50,724 bases of DNA from a virus: IMG/VR virus record IMGVR_UViG_3300036792_000548, positions 1 through 50,724 of that record. One strand, 5' to 3'. The position numbers were made by a program, and so were the translations under genes. Of the stretch, positions 30,054 through 39,108 are shown one piece after another. The stretch's first letter is position 1; the number at the start of each line of letters is the position of its first letter. The notes beneath the pieces are model-generated. The model saw only the letters and a program-made list of their open reading frames with translations. It had not been told where the DNA came from and searched no databases.

Positions 30054-30635
30054 ATGTCTGCGTTCTCGCAAGTCGAACAGGTGGCCGCAGCACGAAAGCC
30101 CGTGCACACCTGCGTCGTGCCCCTTTCCGCGTTCTCGGACGCCTGGAAAGCGCGCCCGAAAGCGCCGGTGTGCGCGGGCTTTCGTGCTTTGTCCGCCGCG
30201 GACGTGCGCGAGATCCGCAACATGGCGAGCGAAGAGGCGTGGAAACTCCACGAACGCCCCCTCGACGAAGCCAATCGCATCGACGCGTTCAACGACGCCC
30301 TCATGCGTCTCGCGGTCGCGCGATCATCGTGCGACCCGAACGACGTCGAGCGACCGTGGAGCGTGCTCGGCGTCGCGCGCGACGACAACGTCGCCATCGC
30401 CCTCAGCGAAGGCGGCGTGAAGATGCTTTACGACGAAGTCGAGCGCGCGAGCGTCTTGGCGAGTCCGACGCGCGCCGACGCAACGAACGCCGACGTGCTC
30501 GAGCTTTTCGATCTGCTCGAAACGACGCTCGACAAGATGACGCCCGAGCGCGCCGCGCGCGTCCGTCGCTGGCTCGGGTTCTGCCTCGACGAGATCCGCG
30601 CGTTCGCGGTGAACGAGGAGCCTGACGGTGGCTGA
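30054..30635 (+). CDS. Hypothetical tail-assembly-region protein
   Basis: ATG 30054. The product has 193 residues. The N-terminus is Ala-rich, then a helical domain (LSAADVREIRNMASEEAWKL; RIDAFNDALMRLAVARSSCD; VLELFDLLETTLDKMTPERA). It overlaps the tape measure start by eight bases. The location suggests a second tail assembly chaperone or tape-measure partner. Confidence 0.68.
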   Translation: MSAFSQVEQVAAARKPVHTCVVPLSAFSDAWKARPKAPVCAGFRALSAADVREIRNMASEEAWKLHERPLDEANRIDAFNDALMRLAVARSSCDPNDVERPWSVLGVARDDNVAIALSEGGVKMLYDEVERASVLASPTRADATNADVLELFDLLETTLDKMTPERAARVRRWLGFCLDEIRAFAVNEEPDGG

Positions 30636-32763
30636 GCTCCGCGTTCGGATCGGTCCATCCGTCGACCGCGCGGCTTTCGACGCGGCGTTCTCGTCGATCG
30701 GGCAGTCCGCGAAGCGCGCGTTCGAAAAGGTCGCGAGCGAATCGGCGAAGGCTGGCGATCAAGAGGTTCGCGCGGCGAAAAAGACCGCGGCGACGGTGGG
30801 CCAAACGCGGCTCACCGAAACCGAGCGCACCGGCCGCAAGGTCGCCGACGCCGTCGCGCGCGAGGAGCGGAAGAAGATCGCCGCTGCCGAGCGCGCCGCG
30901 CGCGAGCGCGCAGCCATCGAGGTCATGCACTTCCGAGGGCTCACGGCGCAGCACCGCGCCGCCGAGCGCTCCTCCGCGCGCATGTACACGGAGATGCAGC
31001 GGCAGGCGAAAGACGCCGCCAACGCGATGAAGTTCGAGGCAGCGAAGGCGCGGCCGCGATTCGGCGTGAGCCTCGGTCACGGCGCCAGCGTCGCGATGAG
31101 CGGCATTTGGGGCGCAGGCGCGTCGCTCGCTCGCATGGGCCTCGGCGTCGCCGGGGACATCGCCCACGCGTACGGCGTGAACACGAGCGTCGGCACTGCG
31201 ATGGAGCGCAACGCCGATCTCGAGACGTTGGCGATGCAGATCACCAACGAAGCGCACGAGAAGGGCCAGGCGTTCGCGAATCCCGAAGACCTGAAAGAGC
31301 AAGCGTTCAACGTCGGCAACAAGACCGGCACGAGCGCCAACAAGGTCATGGAGGGGTTTCAGGAGTTCGTCGGCAAGACGGGCGACCTGAAGACGGCGTC
31401 GGCGACGATGGAACAGTTGGCCAAGATCGCCAAGAGCACCGGCTCGTCATTGAAGGACGTGGTTGGTGCGGCGGCCGATGTCAGCAATCAGCTCGGCGAC
31501 ATCCCCAACAAGGGCGCCAAGGTCATCAGCGTCATGCAGGGCTTCGCGGGCGAGGCCAAGCGGGGCGCGGTCCCAATGCGCGCACTGGCGTCGCAGATGT
31601 CGAAGGTCGTTGCGTCCGCCAACATGTACGAGGGCGACGTGGGCCACAACATGGTCCTACTCGGCGCTCTCGCTCAGCAGACGAAGCTGCGCGGCGGCGC
31701 GGCGAACGCAGCGCAAGCAACCACGGCGGTCAATTCGTTGTCTTCCGTCTTCCGTACCAAGGCGCGCGTCGCCGCATTCGACAAGGCCGGCATCAACATA
31801 AACGGTGCGGGCGGCAAGCTCAAGGGCATCGACGACATCATCGTCGAGTCGTTGCAGAAGACGCAGCGCGGAACGCGCAGCCAGAGCAACGTCGCCCTGA
31901 ATAATCTCTGGGGCGGCAAGCTGCCAGGGAAGACGATCGGCGGCGTTGAAGACGTCTTCCGTTCCACCTACGCCAGCGCAAGCGGCACCGAACAAGAGCG
32001 TCTTGCGGAGGCGACCAAGGCGGCGCGCAAGACGCTCGATGATCTGGTGCGCTCCGGGATGGACGAGAAGGAAGTGCAGGACTCCTTCACGCGCGCGATG
32101 CAGACCGGTCAGTCGCAGGCCGAGCTCTGGAACAACGCGACGCAGAAGGCAGCGGGCGAGATGCAGAAGCAGCTCTTGCCGGCGATGATCGCGTTCACGC
32201 CGAAAGTCGTCGAGGCCGCAGGCGCGTTCGCGCGATTCATCGACTTCCTCGCTGGTAAAGACCATCCGCCGGACGGAAGCCCGCTCAGCCAGGACATGGA
32301 CGCGATCCACAAGGCGATGCGCGCACCGGGCGGCAAGGTCGACAAGGCGCTCGTCGACAAGGCGATCAAGGACTCGCAAGTCCTCGGCGCGGCGGCGACG
32401 GAAAAAGAGAACGAGGCGCGCGGTCTGAAAAACAACCGAGCCGGGAACGTCGCATTTCACGCCGCCGACATTGCTGGCTCGAGCCACATGGATCGCTACA
32501 CCGACTTCACCGGCCTCGGCGGCATCTACGACTTCGTCAAAAACATCACGAGCGGCAAGGCCGGCAAGGCGGCTGACGCGGAACAATCGACGGCGGCGCG
32601 CCAAGCGAAAGACGCGAGCGATCAGGCGATGAAGGCATTCGACGAGCTTCGTTCCGCCACGCTCAAAGTCCACATCGTCTCGAGCGACGTGAAGGCCGGC
32701 GAAGTGAACGGCGCGGCGACCCCGTCCACCGACACGCTCTCGCATCACCCGAGCGGACCGTAA
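30628..32763 (+). CDS. Tail tape measure protein
   Basis: GTG 30628. The product has 711 residues, mostly helical, with a coiled-coil N-terminus rich in Ala/Lys/Arg/Glu (KKTAATVGQTRLTETERTGR; AAAERAARERAAIEVMHFRG). A Gly-rich hydrophobic stretch lies near 150-190 (SVAMSGIWGAGASLARMGLG) and a TMP-like core contains GTSANKVMEGFQEFVGKTGD and SSLKDVVGAAADVSNQLGD. It sets tail length and plugs the tube. By the usual 0.15 nm per residue rule the tail would be about 100 nm. Confidence 0.88.
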   Translation: MAELRVRIGPSVDRAAFDAAFSSIGQSAKRAFEKVASESAKAGDQEVRAAKKTAATVGQTRLTETERTGRKVADAVAREERKKIAAAERAARERAAIEVMHFRGLTAQHRAAERSSARMYTEMQRQAKDAANAMKFEAAKARPRFGVSLGHGASVAMSGIWGAGASLARMGLGVAGDIAHAYGVNTSVGTAMERNADLETLAMQITNEAHEKGQAFANPEDLKEQAFNVGNKTGTSANKVMEGFQEFVGKTGDLKTASATMEQLAKIAKSTGSSLKDVVGAAADVSNQLGDIPNKGAKVISVMQGFAGEAKRGAVPMRALASQMSKVVASANMYEGDVGHNMVLLGALAQQTKLRGGAANAAQATTAVNSLSSVFRTKARVAAFDKAGININGAGGKLKGIDDIIVESLQKTQRGTRSQSNVALNNLWGGKLPGKTIGGVEDVFRSTYASASGTEQERLAEATKAARKTLDDLVRSGMDEKEVQDSFTRAMQTGQSQAELWNNATQKAAGEMQKQLLPAMIAFTPKVVEAAGAFARFIDFLAGKDHPPDGSPLSQDMDAIHKAMRAPGGKVDKALVDKAIKDSQVLGAAATEKENEARGLKNNRAGNVAFHAADIAGSSHMDRYTDFTGLGGIYDFVKNITSGKAGKAADAEQSTAARQAKDASDQAMKAFDELRSATLKVHIVSSDVKAGEVNGAATPSTDTLSHHPSGP

Positions 32764-32768
32764 CCCTC

Positions 32769-33656
32769 ATGTTTTGGGACAATGTTCAGCAAGCCTCGTG
32801 GGCCGGGTTCCCGTTCCCCGTGAACGAGATCCAGATCATCGGGCAGGCGCGCATCTACGTGCACGAGTACCCGCACGCCGACGGCGGGAACATCGAGCCG
32901 CTCGGCCGCAAGCCGTACCGCATTCGGATGCGGATGACGATGGACGAAAACGACGTGTTCTATCCGGACGCGTACCCGACGCAGCTCGACAACCTGCGCT
33001 TCCTCGCCGAATCCGGCACGTCAGCGAAGCTCGTGATTCCGAACGTCGGCACCATCACGGCGTTCTGTCCGAGTTGGACCCAGACGTGGCGCGCGACGGT
33101 GCGCAGCGGAGAAAACGCGGACTACGAATTCATCGAGGATCAGCGCGCGACGCTGAAGCAGGTGTTCTTCACCGGCATCTCGTCGGCGACGTCGATGCAG
33201 CAAAAGGCAAGCGACCTCACGGCGCAAAAGCCCACGCTCGACGCGCTCGGGACCGATCCGTCGCTCCTCACGAACGTCCTCAACGCCGCGAACGACGTCA
33301 TCGCAATTCGCGACCGCGCGGATCTCACCGCGCAGCTCGCCGCTGACAAGATCGCGTCGCTCAACAACGCGCTCGCTGCGCTCGACGACGCGCTCACGAC
33401 GCCCTACGCGGTCAATGTCATCGAGTCGCTGAAGCAGCTCTGGCAGACGAACATCGACTTCGCGCAGGACGTGACGTCGACGCTCGCGCCGCCCGCGACG
33501 TACACGGTGCCGTCGCTCCTCGGCATCGCGGACGTGAGCCGCAACATCTACGGCGACACCGCGCACCAGGTCGACTTGCTCGCGTGGAACGCGATCGAGG
33601 ACGCGTTCGCAATCCCGGCGGGCACGCCGATCCGATACCTGCCGAACGCGGCGTGA
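32769..33656 (+). CDS. Baseplate/tail protein, Mu gpN (DNA circularisation)-like
   Basis: ATG 32769. The 295-residue product has an N-terminal beta domain (VNEIQIIGQARIYVHEYPHA; RKPYRIRMRMTMDENDVFY), a central helical region (170-235) and a C-terminal LysM-like fold (YTVPSLLGIADVSRNIYGDT, AIPAGTPIRYLP). It follows the tape measure, like gpN of Mu. It probably forms the hub-proximal ring of the baseplate. Confidence 0.78.
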   Translation: MFWDNVQQASWAGFPFPVNEIQIIGQARIYVHEYPHADGGNIEPLGRKPYRIRMRMTMDENDVFYPDAYPTQLDNLRFLAESGTSAKLVIPNVGTITAFCPSWTQTWRATVRSGENADYEFIEDQRATLKQVFFTGISSATSMQQKASDLTAQKPTLDALGTDPSLLTNVLNAANDVIAIRDRADLTAQLAADKIASLNNALAALDDALTTPYAVNVIESLKQLWQTNIDFAQDVTSTLAPPATYTVPSLLGIADVSRNIYGDTAHQVDLLAWNAIEDAFAIPAGTPIRYLPNAA

Positions 33657-33674
33657 TTCAGCGAGGCCGCTCCG

Positions 33675-35132
33675 ATGGCGATCGACACCTACGCCGTCGG
33701 CGACGACCGCGTGCAGATCCGCACGGCGGACGACACGCTCCACATCTGCACGAGCTACGACGTTCAGACCGGCATCTTCAATCAGCCGAGCACGTTTTCG
33801 GTGCGTCTCGGCGACGGCTCGACGGCCGCCGCGCTCCTCAGACGCTTTGGTCCAAACACGCCGTTTCAGCTCCTCGTCGGCGGCAGGCCGCAGTTCAGCG
33901 GCTACGTCGAAGGGCGCGCCGCAGACGGATCGGCGAATCAGGGCACGGAGATCAATCTCCACGGCCGCAGCATCCTCGCCAAGCTGCTGACCGACCTCGA
34001 AAAAGAGGCGAGCTTCAACGGCAAGACGCACCGCGAGCTCGTCGAAAAAGCGCTCGCGGATCTCGAGATCGTCAAACCGTTCTCGAACGGCGCGCGCCCG
34101 AGCGTCATCGCTAGCAATGCCGACGCGAGGCAGGCGCGCAGCGGGACGAACATCTCGGCGTACGGCCCCGACGACTGGAACGCGATCCTCGCGATGCCGG
34201 CCGGCAACGAGGGCGACACGTACCCGGTCCTTCGGACGAAGCTCGCGGAAAAGTACCTCGACCTCATTCGCAAGCACCTCGACACGGTCGGGATGTTTCC
34301 GTGGGACTCGCCGACGGGCGACGTCATCATCGGGCGGCCCAACTGGCGACAGAAGCCCGCGGCGCGCGCCGTCCGCAAGACGGGCCGCGCGTCGGCGACG
34401 AACATCGAGGGGCACCGGTTTCGCGAGGACTACTCGCAGCGCTTCAGCGAGATCGCCGTCTACGGCAAGACGCACGGCCGCAAGTACAACAAGTACACGG
34501 TCAGTGGCGCGTTCACCGACGACGAGATCGTCGCGCTCGGCATCCACAAGGTCAAAGTCCTTCGCGACGTGAACGTCACGTCGATCGCGCACGCTGAGGC
34601 GATTGCAAAAAAGCATCTCGCCGCCGGACGCCGCGCGGCCTTCACGCTCGAATACAAGATGCGCGGTCACACGACCGAGAACGTGCTCACGGGCGGACAG
34701 CTCGTGTGGGCGCCGGACATCACGGTCGACGTCATCGACGACGAGCTCGGCCTGTCGGGAACGTACTACCTCGAGTCGTGCCGCTTCTCGCGCGACAAGG
34801 ACGGCACGCACACGACGATCAAGCTGCTCGAGCTCGCGACGCTCATCTTCGGCGACGACGACGGGCCGCCGGGCGGCATCTCGGCGAAGTCGAACGCCGC
34901 GACGACGCTCCCGTCTGGACAGAAATCGTATTTCGTTGCGGCCGACACGAGCCTCACGGACCTGAGCTTGCAGCTCTACGGTGACGCGAAGCACATCCCG
35001 AACATCACGTCGCTCAACCCGACCGCGTATCAACAAGCGTCGCCGCACAACATCTTTTCGCCGGACGGCTTCTATGTCCCGGCCGACACAACGATCGTCT
35101 ACGTGCCCGGCGCCGCGCCGGAAGGGGTCTGA
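33675..35132 (+). CDS. Baseplate hub protein, Mu gpP/P2 gpD-like
   Basis: ATG 33675. The 485-residue product begins DDRVQIRTADDTLHICTSYD, FSVRLGDGSTAAALLRRFGP and FQLLVGGRPQFSGYVEGRAA, the beta-domain order of gp44/gpD hubs. It continues with FREDYSQRFSEIAVYGKTHG and ends with a LysM-like segment (YFVAADTSLTDLSLQLYGDA; GFYVPADTTIVYVP). It anchors the central spike. Confidence 0.87.
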   Translation: MAIDTYAVGDDRVQIRTADDTLHICTSYDVQTGIFNQPSTFSVRLGDGSTAAALLRRFGPNTPFQLLVGGRPQFSGYVEGRAADGSANQGTEINLHGRSILAKLLTDLEKEASFNGKTHRELVEKALADLEIVKPFSNGARPSVIASNADARQARSGTNISAYGPDDWNAILAMPAGNEGDTYPVLRTKLAEKYLDLIRKHLDTVGMFPWDSPTGDVIIGRPNWRQKPAARAVRKTGRASATNIEGHRFREDYSQRFSEIAVYGKTHGRKYNKYTVSGAFTDDEIVALGIHKVKVLRDVNVTSIAHAEAIAKKHLAAGRRAAFTLEYKMRGHTTENVLTGGQLVWAPDITVDVIDDELGLSGTYYLESCRFSRDKDGTHTTIKLLELATLIFGDDDGPPGGISAKSNAATTLPSGQKSYFVAADTSLTDLSLQLYGDAKHIPNITSLNPTAYQQASPHNIFSPDGFYVPADTTIVYVPGAAPEGV

Positions 35133-35135
35133 ACG

Positions 35136-35669
35136 TTGGAAATCGGCATCCTCATCGGCGCCAAGTACAACGACGGCGGCGCGCTCGAGTCGCAAGTCGC
35201 TCTCCAGGGCAACGATGCGTCGTGTACGCCGGGCCTCGCGTACTCGCCGTTCGGGTTCAAGGGCCGACCTCGCAGTGCTGACCCGCCCGACGCGCAAGGC
35301 AACTACCAGAACGGCGCGCTCGTCCTCTACTGGTACGAGGGCAGCGTCCTTCACACGATGCCGCTCGACGACGGGCGACGGAGCACGAAACTCCCTCAGC
35401 TCGACGAAGGTTGCAGCATCTTCTACGCGGACGTCGATGACGCTTACGCGCAGTGGGCGACTGACGGATCGCTGAACGTCAAGACCGCCAACGGCAAGAT
35501 GAACGTGGGCGACGACCCCGTCGCACTCGCCCTGGGGTCGGCGCTCAAAGCTCTGCTCGATGCCATCGCGGGCGTCACGGCGAGCAATACGGAGACTGGC
35601 CTCGCAGCGCTACAGCAGGCCATCAAGACGATCACCGACATCCAAACCAACACGTTGATGGGCACCTGA
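35136..35669 (+). CDS. Baseplate spike protein, Mu gp45/P2 gpV-like
   Basis: TTG 35136 has GGAAGGGG eight bases upstream. The 177-residue product starts with an OB-like domain (EIGILIGAKYNDGGALESQV; GALVLYWYEGSVLHTMPLDD) and is followed by a short beta region (WATDGSLNVKTANGKMNVGD) expected of the membrane-piercing needle, then a helical tail. It pierces the outer membrane on contraction. An unusual TTG start may limit synthesis to three copies. Confidence 0.8.
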   Translation: MEIGILIGAKYNDGGALESQVALQGNDASCTPGLAYSPFGFKGRPRSADPPDAQGNYQNGALVLYWYEGSVLHTMPLDDGRRSTKLPQLDEGCSIFYADVDDAYAQWATDGSLNVKTANGKMNVGDDPVALALGSALKALLDAIAGVTASNTETGLAALQQAIKTITDIQTNTLMGT

Positions 35670-35670
35670 G

Positions 35671-36129
35671 ATGGCGATCCCTCCCATCGGCGCAGGCTCC
35701 GCGGTCGCCGGCGGCGGCTACGCTGGCGCGGACATCCCAGGCCTCTCGCCCGTCGTTGCCCCGATCTCGAACCCGGAGTTTTACGTTCCGCTCGCGCGCG
35801 CGACCGCGCTCAACGCCGACGGCTCGATTCAGACGCTGCACCCGGTCGATCAAGAGGTCATCTTCGACCTATCGAACAAGCTCGGGAGCGTCCCGAACGA
35901 TCCGACGCGAGGGCTCGACACCGACGCAATCCGGCGCGCGCCTGACAGTCGCAAGCTGCTGACCGCGCAGGACCGCGTGAACGTCTGCCTCGCGAAGTCG
36001 ATCGCGAACGGCGACATCACGGTGGACGACGTCTCATTGCAGGCGAACCCGCCGCCGGGGCGCCTCGGCATCTCGATCACGTACACGAACCTGCGCACGA
36101 AAAAGACGGCGCCGCCCGTCACGCTCTGA
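35671..36129 (+). CDS. Baseplate wedge protein, Mu gp46 / gp25-like
   Basis: ATG 35671. The 152-residue product has a Gly-rich start, then VDQEVIFDLSNKLGSVPNDP, TRGLDTDAIRRAPDSRKLLT and LGISITYTNLRTKKTAPPVT, the pattern of the gp25-like (Mu gp46) wedge. It initiates sheath assembly. Located as expected between spike and the J-like protein. Confidence 0.83.
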   Translation: MAIPPIGAGSAVAGGGYAGADIPGLSPVVAPISNPEFYVPLARATALNADGSIQTLHPVDQEVIFDLSNKLGSVPNDPTRGLDTDAIRRAPDSRKLLTAQDRVNVCLAKSIANGDITVDDVSLQANPPPGRLGISITYTNLRTKKTAPPVTL

Positions 36130-36135
36130 GGTCCG

Positions 36136-37650
36136 ATGGCCGCTCCCGTTCTACCCGACGCGCTCGTCGTTCCGAGCCGCGACGACATCGCCGCGACTTG
36201 GAAGCGCGACCTGCAGATCGCCGCAACGCGCAGTGGCATCACCATCTCGGTCGCCGACGGGTCGCTGCCGGATCTGAAGTCCAAGGTCTTCGCCGACTCG
36301 ATGCTGCCCCTCTACGGCGAGGCCGCGCGGCAATCGAACGTCGGCACGCTTGACGGCAAGAGCGGGACTGAGCTCCAGCAGGAAGCGGTCGACTCGGGCT
36401 TGCCCGGCCAGCTCGCCGCCGCGGGCGCGTCGGGCTTCGTCGTCATCCGGGGCGCGACCGGCGGAGGCTTCATCACGGCGGGTGCCGAGATCCGAAACCT
36501 CGCCACGGGCAAGCGGTATCAGTCGCTCGTCTCAGGGCTCTACACGCCGGGCTCCCTCGTCACCGTTTCAGGCATCGACACCGGGCCAAGCACGAACGTC
36601 GCCGCAGGCACGATCCTCACCTGGACGTCGCCGCCTCCGGGCATCGACGCGAGCGCAACGGTGTTCGAGGACTCCGACGGCAACGGCCTCACCGGTGGGC
36701 GCGACGTCGAGACGGACCAGCAGATCCGCGACCGCATCCGCGCATCGCGCTCGAATCCGGCGGCGTCGGGCAACGACGCCGCGTACCAGACGGCGGCGAT
36801 GCAGACGCCGGGCGTCGGCATCCAGGCCGTGTTCACGATTCCGGCGATCCTCGGCCCCGGGTCGTCGTGCCTTCTCTTTCTGCTGCGGCCCGCGTCGTCG
36901 GGTCAGTCGCGCGTCCCGAACAACGCGCAAATCGGACTCGTCAAAGGCTACGTCACTGGACAGATGCCCAAGGGCGACTCGGTCACCTACGGCACCGTGA
37001 TCGAGCAGAGCACCGACATCGAGATGACTGTCGTTTGGGCCACGGGCGTCGCGCAATGGACCGACGGCGTCCCGTGGCCGCCTTTCTCCGCGGTCGCCGA
37101 CTACGGCGTCTCGAATGACACCGTGCCCACGGCGACGTCGTTTTCGGTGAGCACGTCCGACCCGAGCCCGGTGACGCCGCAAGCCGGCCAGACCGTCGCG
37201 CTCTTCGATCGCACGAATCTCGTCTTCGTCGAGAAGCGCATCGGCGCGGTGACGACGATCAGCGCGGGGCACTGGACGCTCACCATCGACACGACCGACA
37301 ACGCGAGCGACACGCAGTTCACGCCCGCCGTCCTCGATCCGGTTTCGCCGTGGAGCGATTCGCTCAACCTGCTCCCACCGCTCGTCGCCGCGTACTTCGA
37401 TGGGCTCGGCCCCGGCGAGCAGGTGAGCTCGTTTTTCGACGCGGGCTATCGGCAGCGCCGCTCGCCGCCCGATCCGCAGTTCTGGCCCATCTCGCTCACC
37501 ACGAAGATGCTCATTCCGATCTTGCAGCTCTCGGCGATCGGCGACGCGGAGATCAAGAGCCCGTCCCTGCCGCATGCGCCCACCGTCGGCACGCCAGGCG
37601 TGTCGAGCAACCTCCTCACCTTCGGACGGTTCGCCGTCCTGCCGGGATAG
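36136..37650 (+). CDS. Baseplate J-like protein, Mu gp47
   Basis: ATG 36136. The 504-residue product matches Baseplate_J: LQQEAVDSGLPGQLAAAGAS, GFVVIRGATGGGFITAGAEI, TVSGIDTGPSTNVAAGTILT, NGLTGGRDVETDQQIRDRIR, and SGNDAAYQTAAMQTPGVGIQ. It is the main wedge scaffold and changes shape during contraction. Confidence 0.93.
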   Translation: MAAPVLPDALVVPSRDDIAATWKRDLQIAATRSGITISVADGSLPDLKSKVFADSMLPLYGEAARQSNVGTLDGKSGTELQQEAVDSGLPGQLAAAGASGFVVIRGATGGGFITAGAEIRNLATGKRYQSLVSGLYTPGSLVTVSGIDTGPSTNVAAGTILTWTSPPPGIDASATVFEDSDGNGLTGGRDVETDQQIRDRIRASRSNPAASGNDAAYQTAAMQTPGVGIQAVFTIPAILGPGSSCLLFLLRPASSGQSRVPNNAQIGLVKGYVTGQMPKGDSVTYGTVIEQSTDIEMTVVWATGVAQWTDGVPWPPFSAVADYGVSNDTVPTATSFSVSTSDPSPVTPQAGQTVALFDRTNLVFVEKRIGAVTTISAGHWTLTIDTTDNASDTQFTPAVLDPVSPWSDSLNLLPPLVAAYFDGLGPGEQVSSFFDAGYRQRRSPPDPQFWPISLTTKMLIPILQLSAIGDAEIKSPSLPHAPTVGTPGVSSNLLTFGRFAVLPG

Positions 37651-37656
37651 CCCACG

Positions 37657-38127
37657 ATGACCACCTCACCCTTCGATGCAAGCCCGGCTCGGCGTCCGAC
37701 GCTCCAAGACCTCGGCGGCGGCGCGAAAACCGAAGAGGATCCGAAGCCGAACCCGGTGACGATGATCACCGCGGACGACGCGAATCAGTGGGGCAACGTC
37801 GGCGCCGGAGTTGGCGCGGTGTGCCCGCTTGCGATCGTCGTCGTCACGCAGACGGCGGGCGCGTACTCGGTGGCGAGCGTTCGCGCGCCTGGGACCGGCG
37901 TCGTCGCCGGAACGTTTACGGTCACGAAGAACGCGACCGGCGACGTCACGCTGTCGTGGACGGCTGGGGTGCTGCCCGGCACCATCGCCGCGCACGCGAG
38001 CTTGCAGGGCGGCCTCGGCGACTACGGCGCTCAGGTGACGCTCCCGTCCGCGACGAGCGTCGAGATCAAGATCAAAGACAACAGCGGCACCGCGCAAGAG
38101 TGCTCGTTCACGATTTTCATCTACTGA
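37657..38127 (+). CDS. Hypothetical baseplate-region protein
   Basis: ATG 37657. The 156-residue product has a disordered N-terminus and a beta-rich C-terminal domain from ~50 (LAIVVVTQTAGAYSVASVRA; GTFTVTKNATGDVTLSWTAG). It is inserted between gp47- and gp48-like genes. Possibly a small virion subunit that decorates the baseplate. Confidence 0.66.
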   Translation: MTTSPFDASPARRPTLQDLGGGAKTEEDPKPNPVTMITADDANQWGNVGAGVGAVCPLAIVVVTQTAGAYSVASVRAPGTGVVAGTFTVTKNATGDVTLSWTAGVLPGTIAAHASLQGGLGDYGAQVTLPSATSVEIKIKDNSGTAQECSFTIFIY

Positions 38128-38130
38128 CCC

Positions 38131-39102
38131 ATGCCCGTCCTCAGCGCCTTCACGCCGATCGGGTTGCTCGAGCTGAGCGCCTCCGACTCGGACGCGAAAA
38201 ACATCTACGCGACGATCAAGGCGCAGATGGCCCCCGCCTTCAAGGTCGACGACACGACCTACGAAGGTTGCGAGGTATACGCGATTGCGATGGCCATCGC
38301 GCGCGCGCGCAAGATGCTCGAACGCGTGCCGCGGGAGATGCACCCGCTCACGTGCTTCGATCTCCTCACGACGAACGAGAAGGATTGGGCGTGCGTTCCG
38401 ACCGCGTCGGACACGCTCTACCAGCGGCAACTCCGCATCGCGGCGCGCAAGCTCCTCATGCGCGGCTCGCGCGAAGAGGCGATCGTCACGGATCTCATCG
38501 CCGCGATCGGCTCGGACTTCCTCAAGATCAATGCGCTGCCCGCGGGCGACGCGGTGAACTTTCCGGCGACGGCTACGGATGTCGGGACGTTTCCGAACCC
38601 GAACCTCGCGCCGAAGTTTTATCAGACGACGACGAGCGTGCCGGTGACGGGCATTACGTATCCGCTCGTGCTTGCCGCGGTGAACGCGAGCGACGCGCCA
38701 CTCGTTGGCGAAAAGATCACCATCGAGCCTGACGTCGTGGGCAACGCGGAAGCGGTGACGGTGACCGCGGTGTCGCCGGGCACCGCTGCGGGCGGCCCGT
38801 CGCCGTACACGGTGTTTGCGACGTTCACGAAGGCCCACTCGGTGGGCGCGTGGGTCGGGACGGCGATGCCGTTGTGGCTCTCGAATCGGTATCAGCTGCA
38901 AGTCGTCATCACCGACGCGGCGAGCAAGAGCGCCGTGAAGCGTAGCGCCGCGAATGCGGTCTTGGCGCGCCACTGCCGCACTTGTGAGCGGTGGAAGCTC
39001 GTCGCCGCGTCGAGTGCGTCTCAAGTCGGTCCGTTCGTTTTCGGCGCCGGACACAACATCTTTGGCGCAACGGCCCTCGGGTCGAGCGCCGTGAATTTCT
39101 GA
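38131..39102 (+). CDS. Baseplate wedge protein, Mu gp48 / P2 gpI position
   Basis: ATG 38131. The product has 323 residues. The N-terminal 130 residues are helical (CEVYAIAMAIARARKMLERV; RREAQ-like CFDLLTTNEKDWACV; SDTLYQRQLRIAARKLLMRG), matching gp48/YmfQ-type proteins that accept fibres. A beta domain (160-260) and a Cys-containing tail (HCRTCERWKLVAASSASQVG) follow. The identification is by architecture and location. Confidence 0.78.
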   Translation: MPVLSAFTPIGLLELSASDSDAKNIYATIKAQMAPAFKVDDTTYEGCEVYAIAMAIARARKMLERVPREMHPLTCFDLLTTNEKDWACVPTASDTLYQRQLRIAARKLLMRGSREEAIVTDLIAAIGSDFLKINALPAGDAVNFPATATDVGTFPNPNLAPKFYQTTTSVPVTGITYPLVLAAVNASDAPLVGEKITIEPDVVGNAEAVTVTAVSPGTAAGGPSPYTVFATFTKAHSVGAWVGTAMPLWLSNRYQLQVVITDAASKSAVKRSAANAVLARHCRTCERWKLVAASSASQVGPFVFGAGHNIFGATALGSSAVNF

Positions 39103-39108
39103 GGGACG

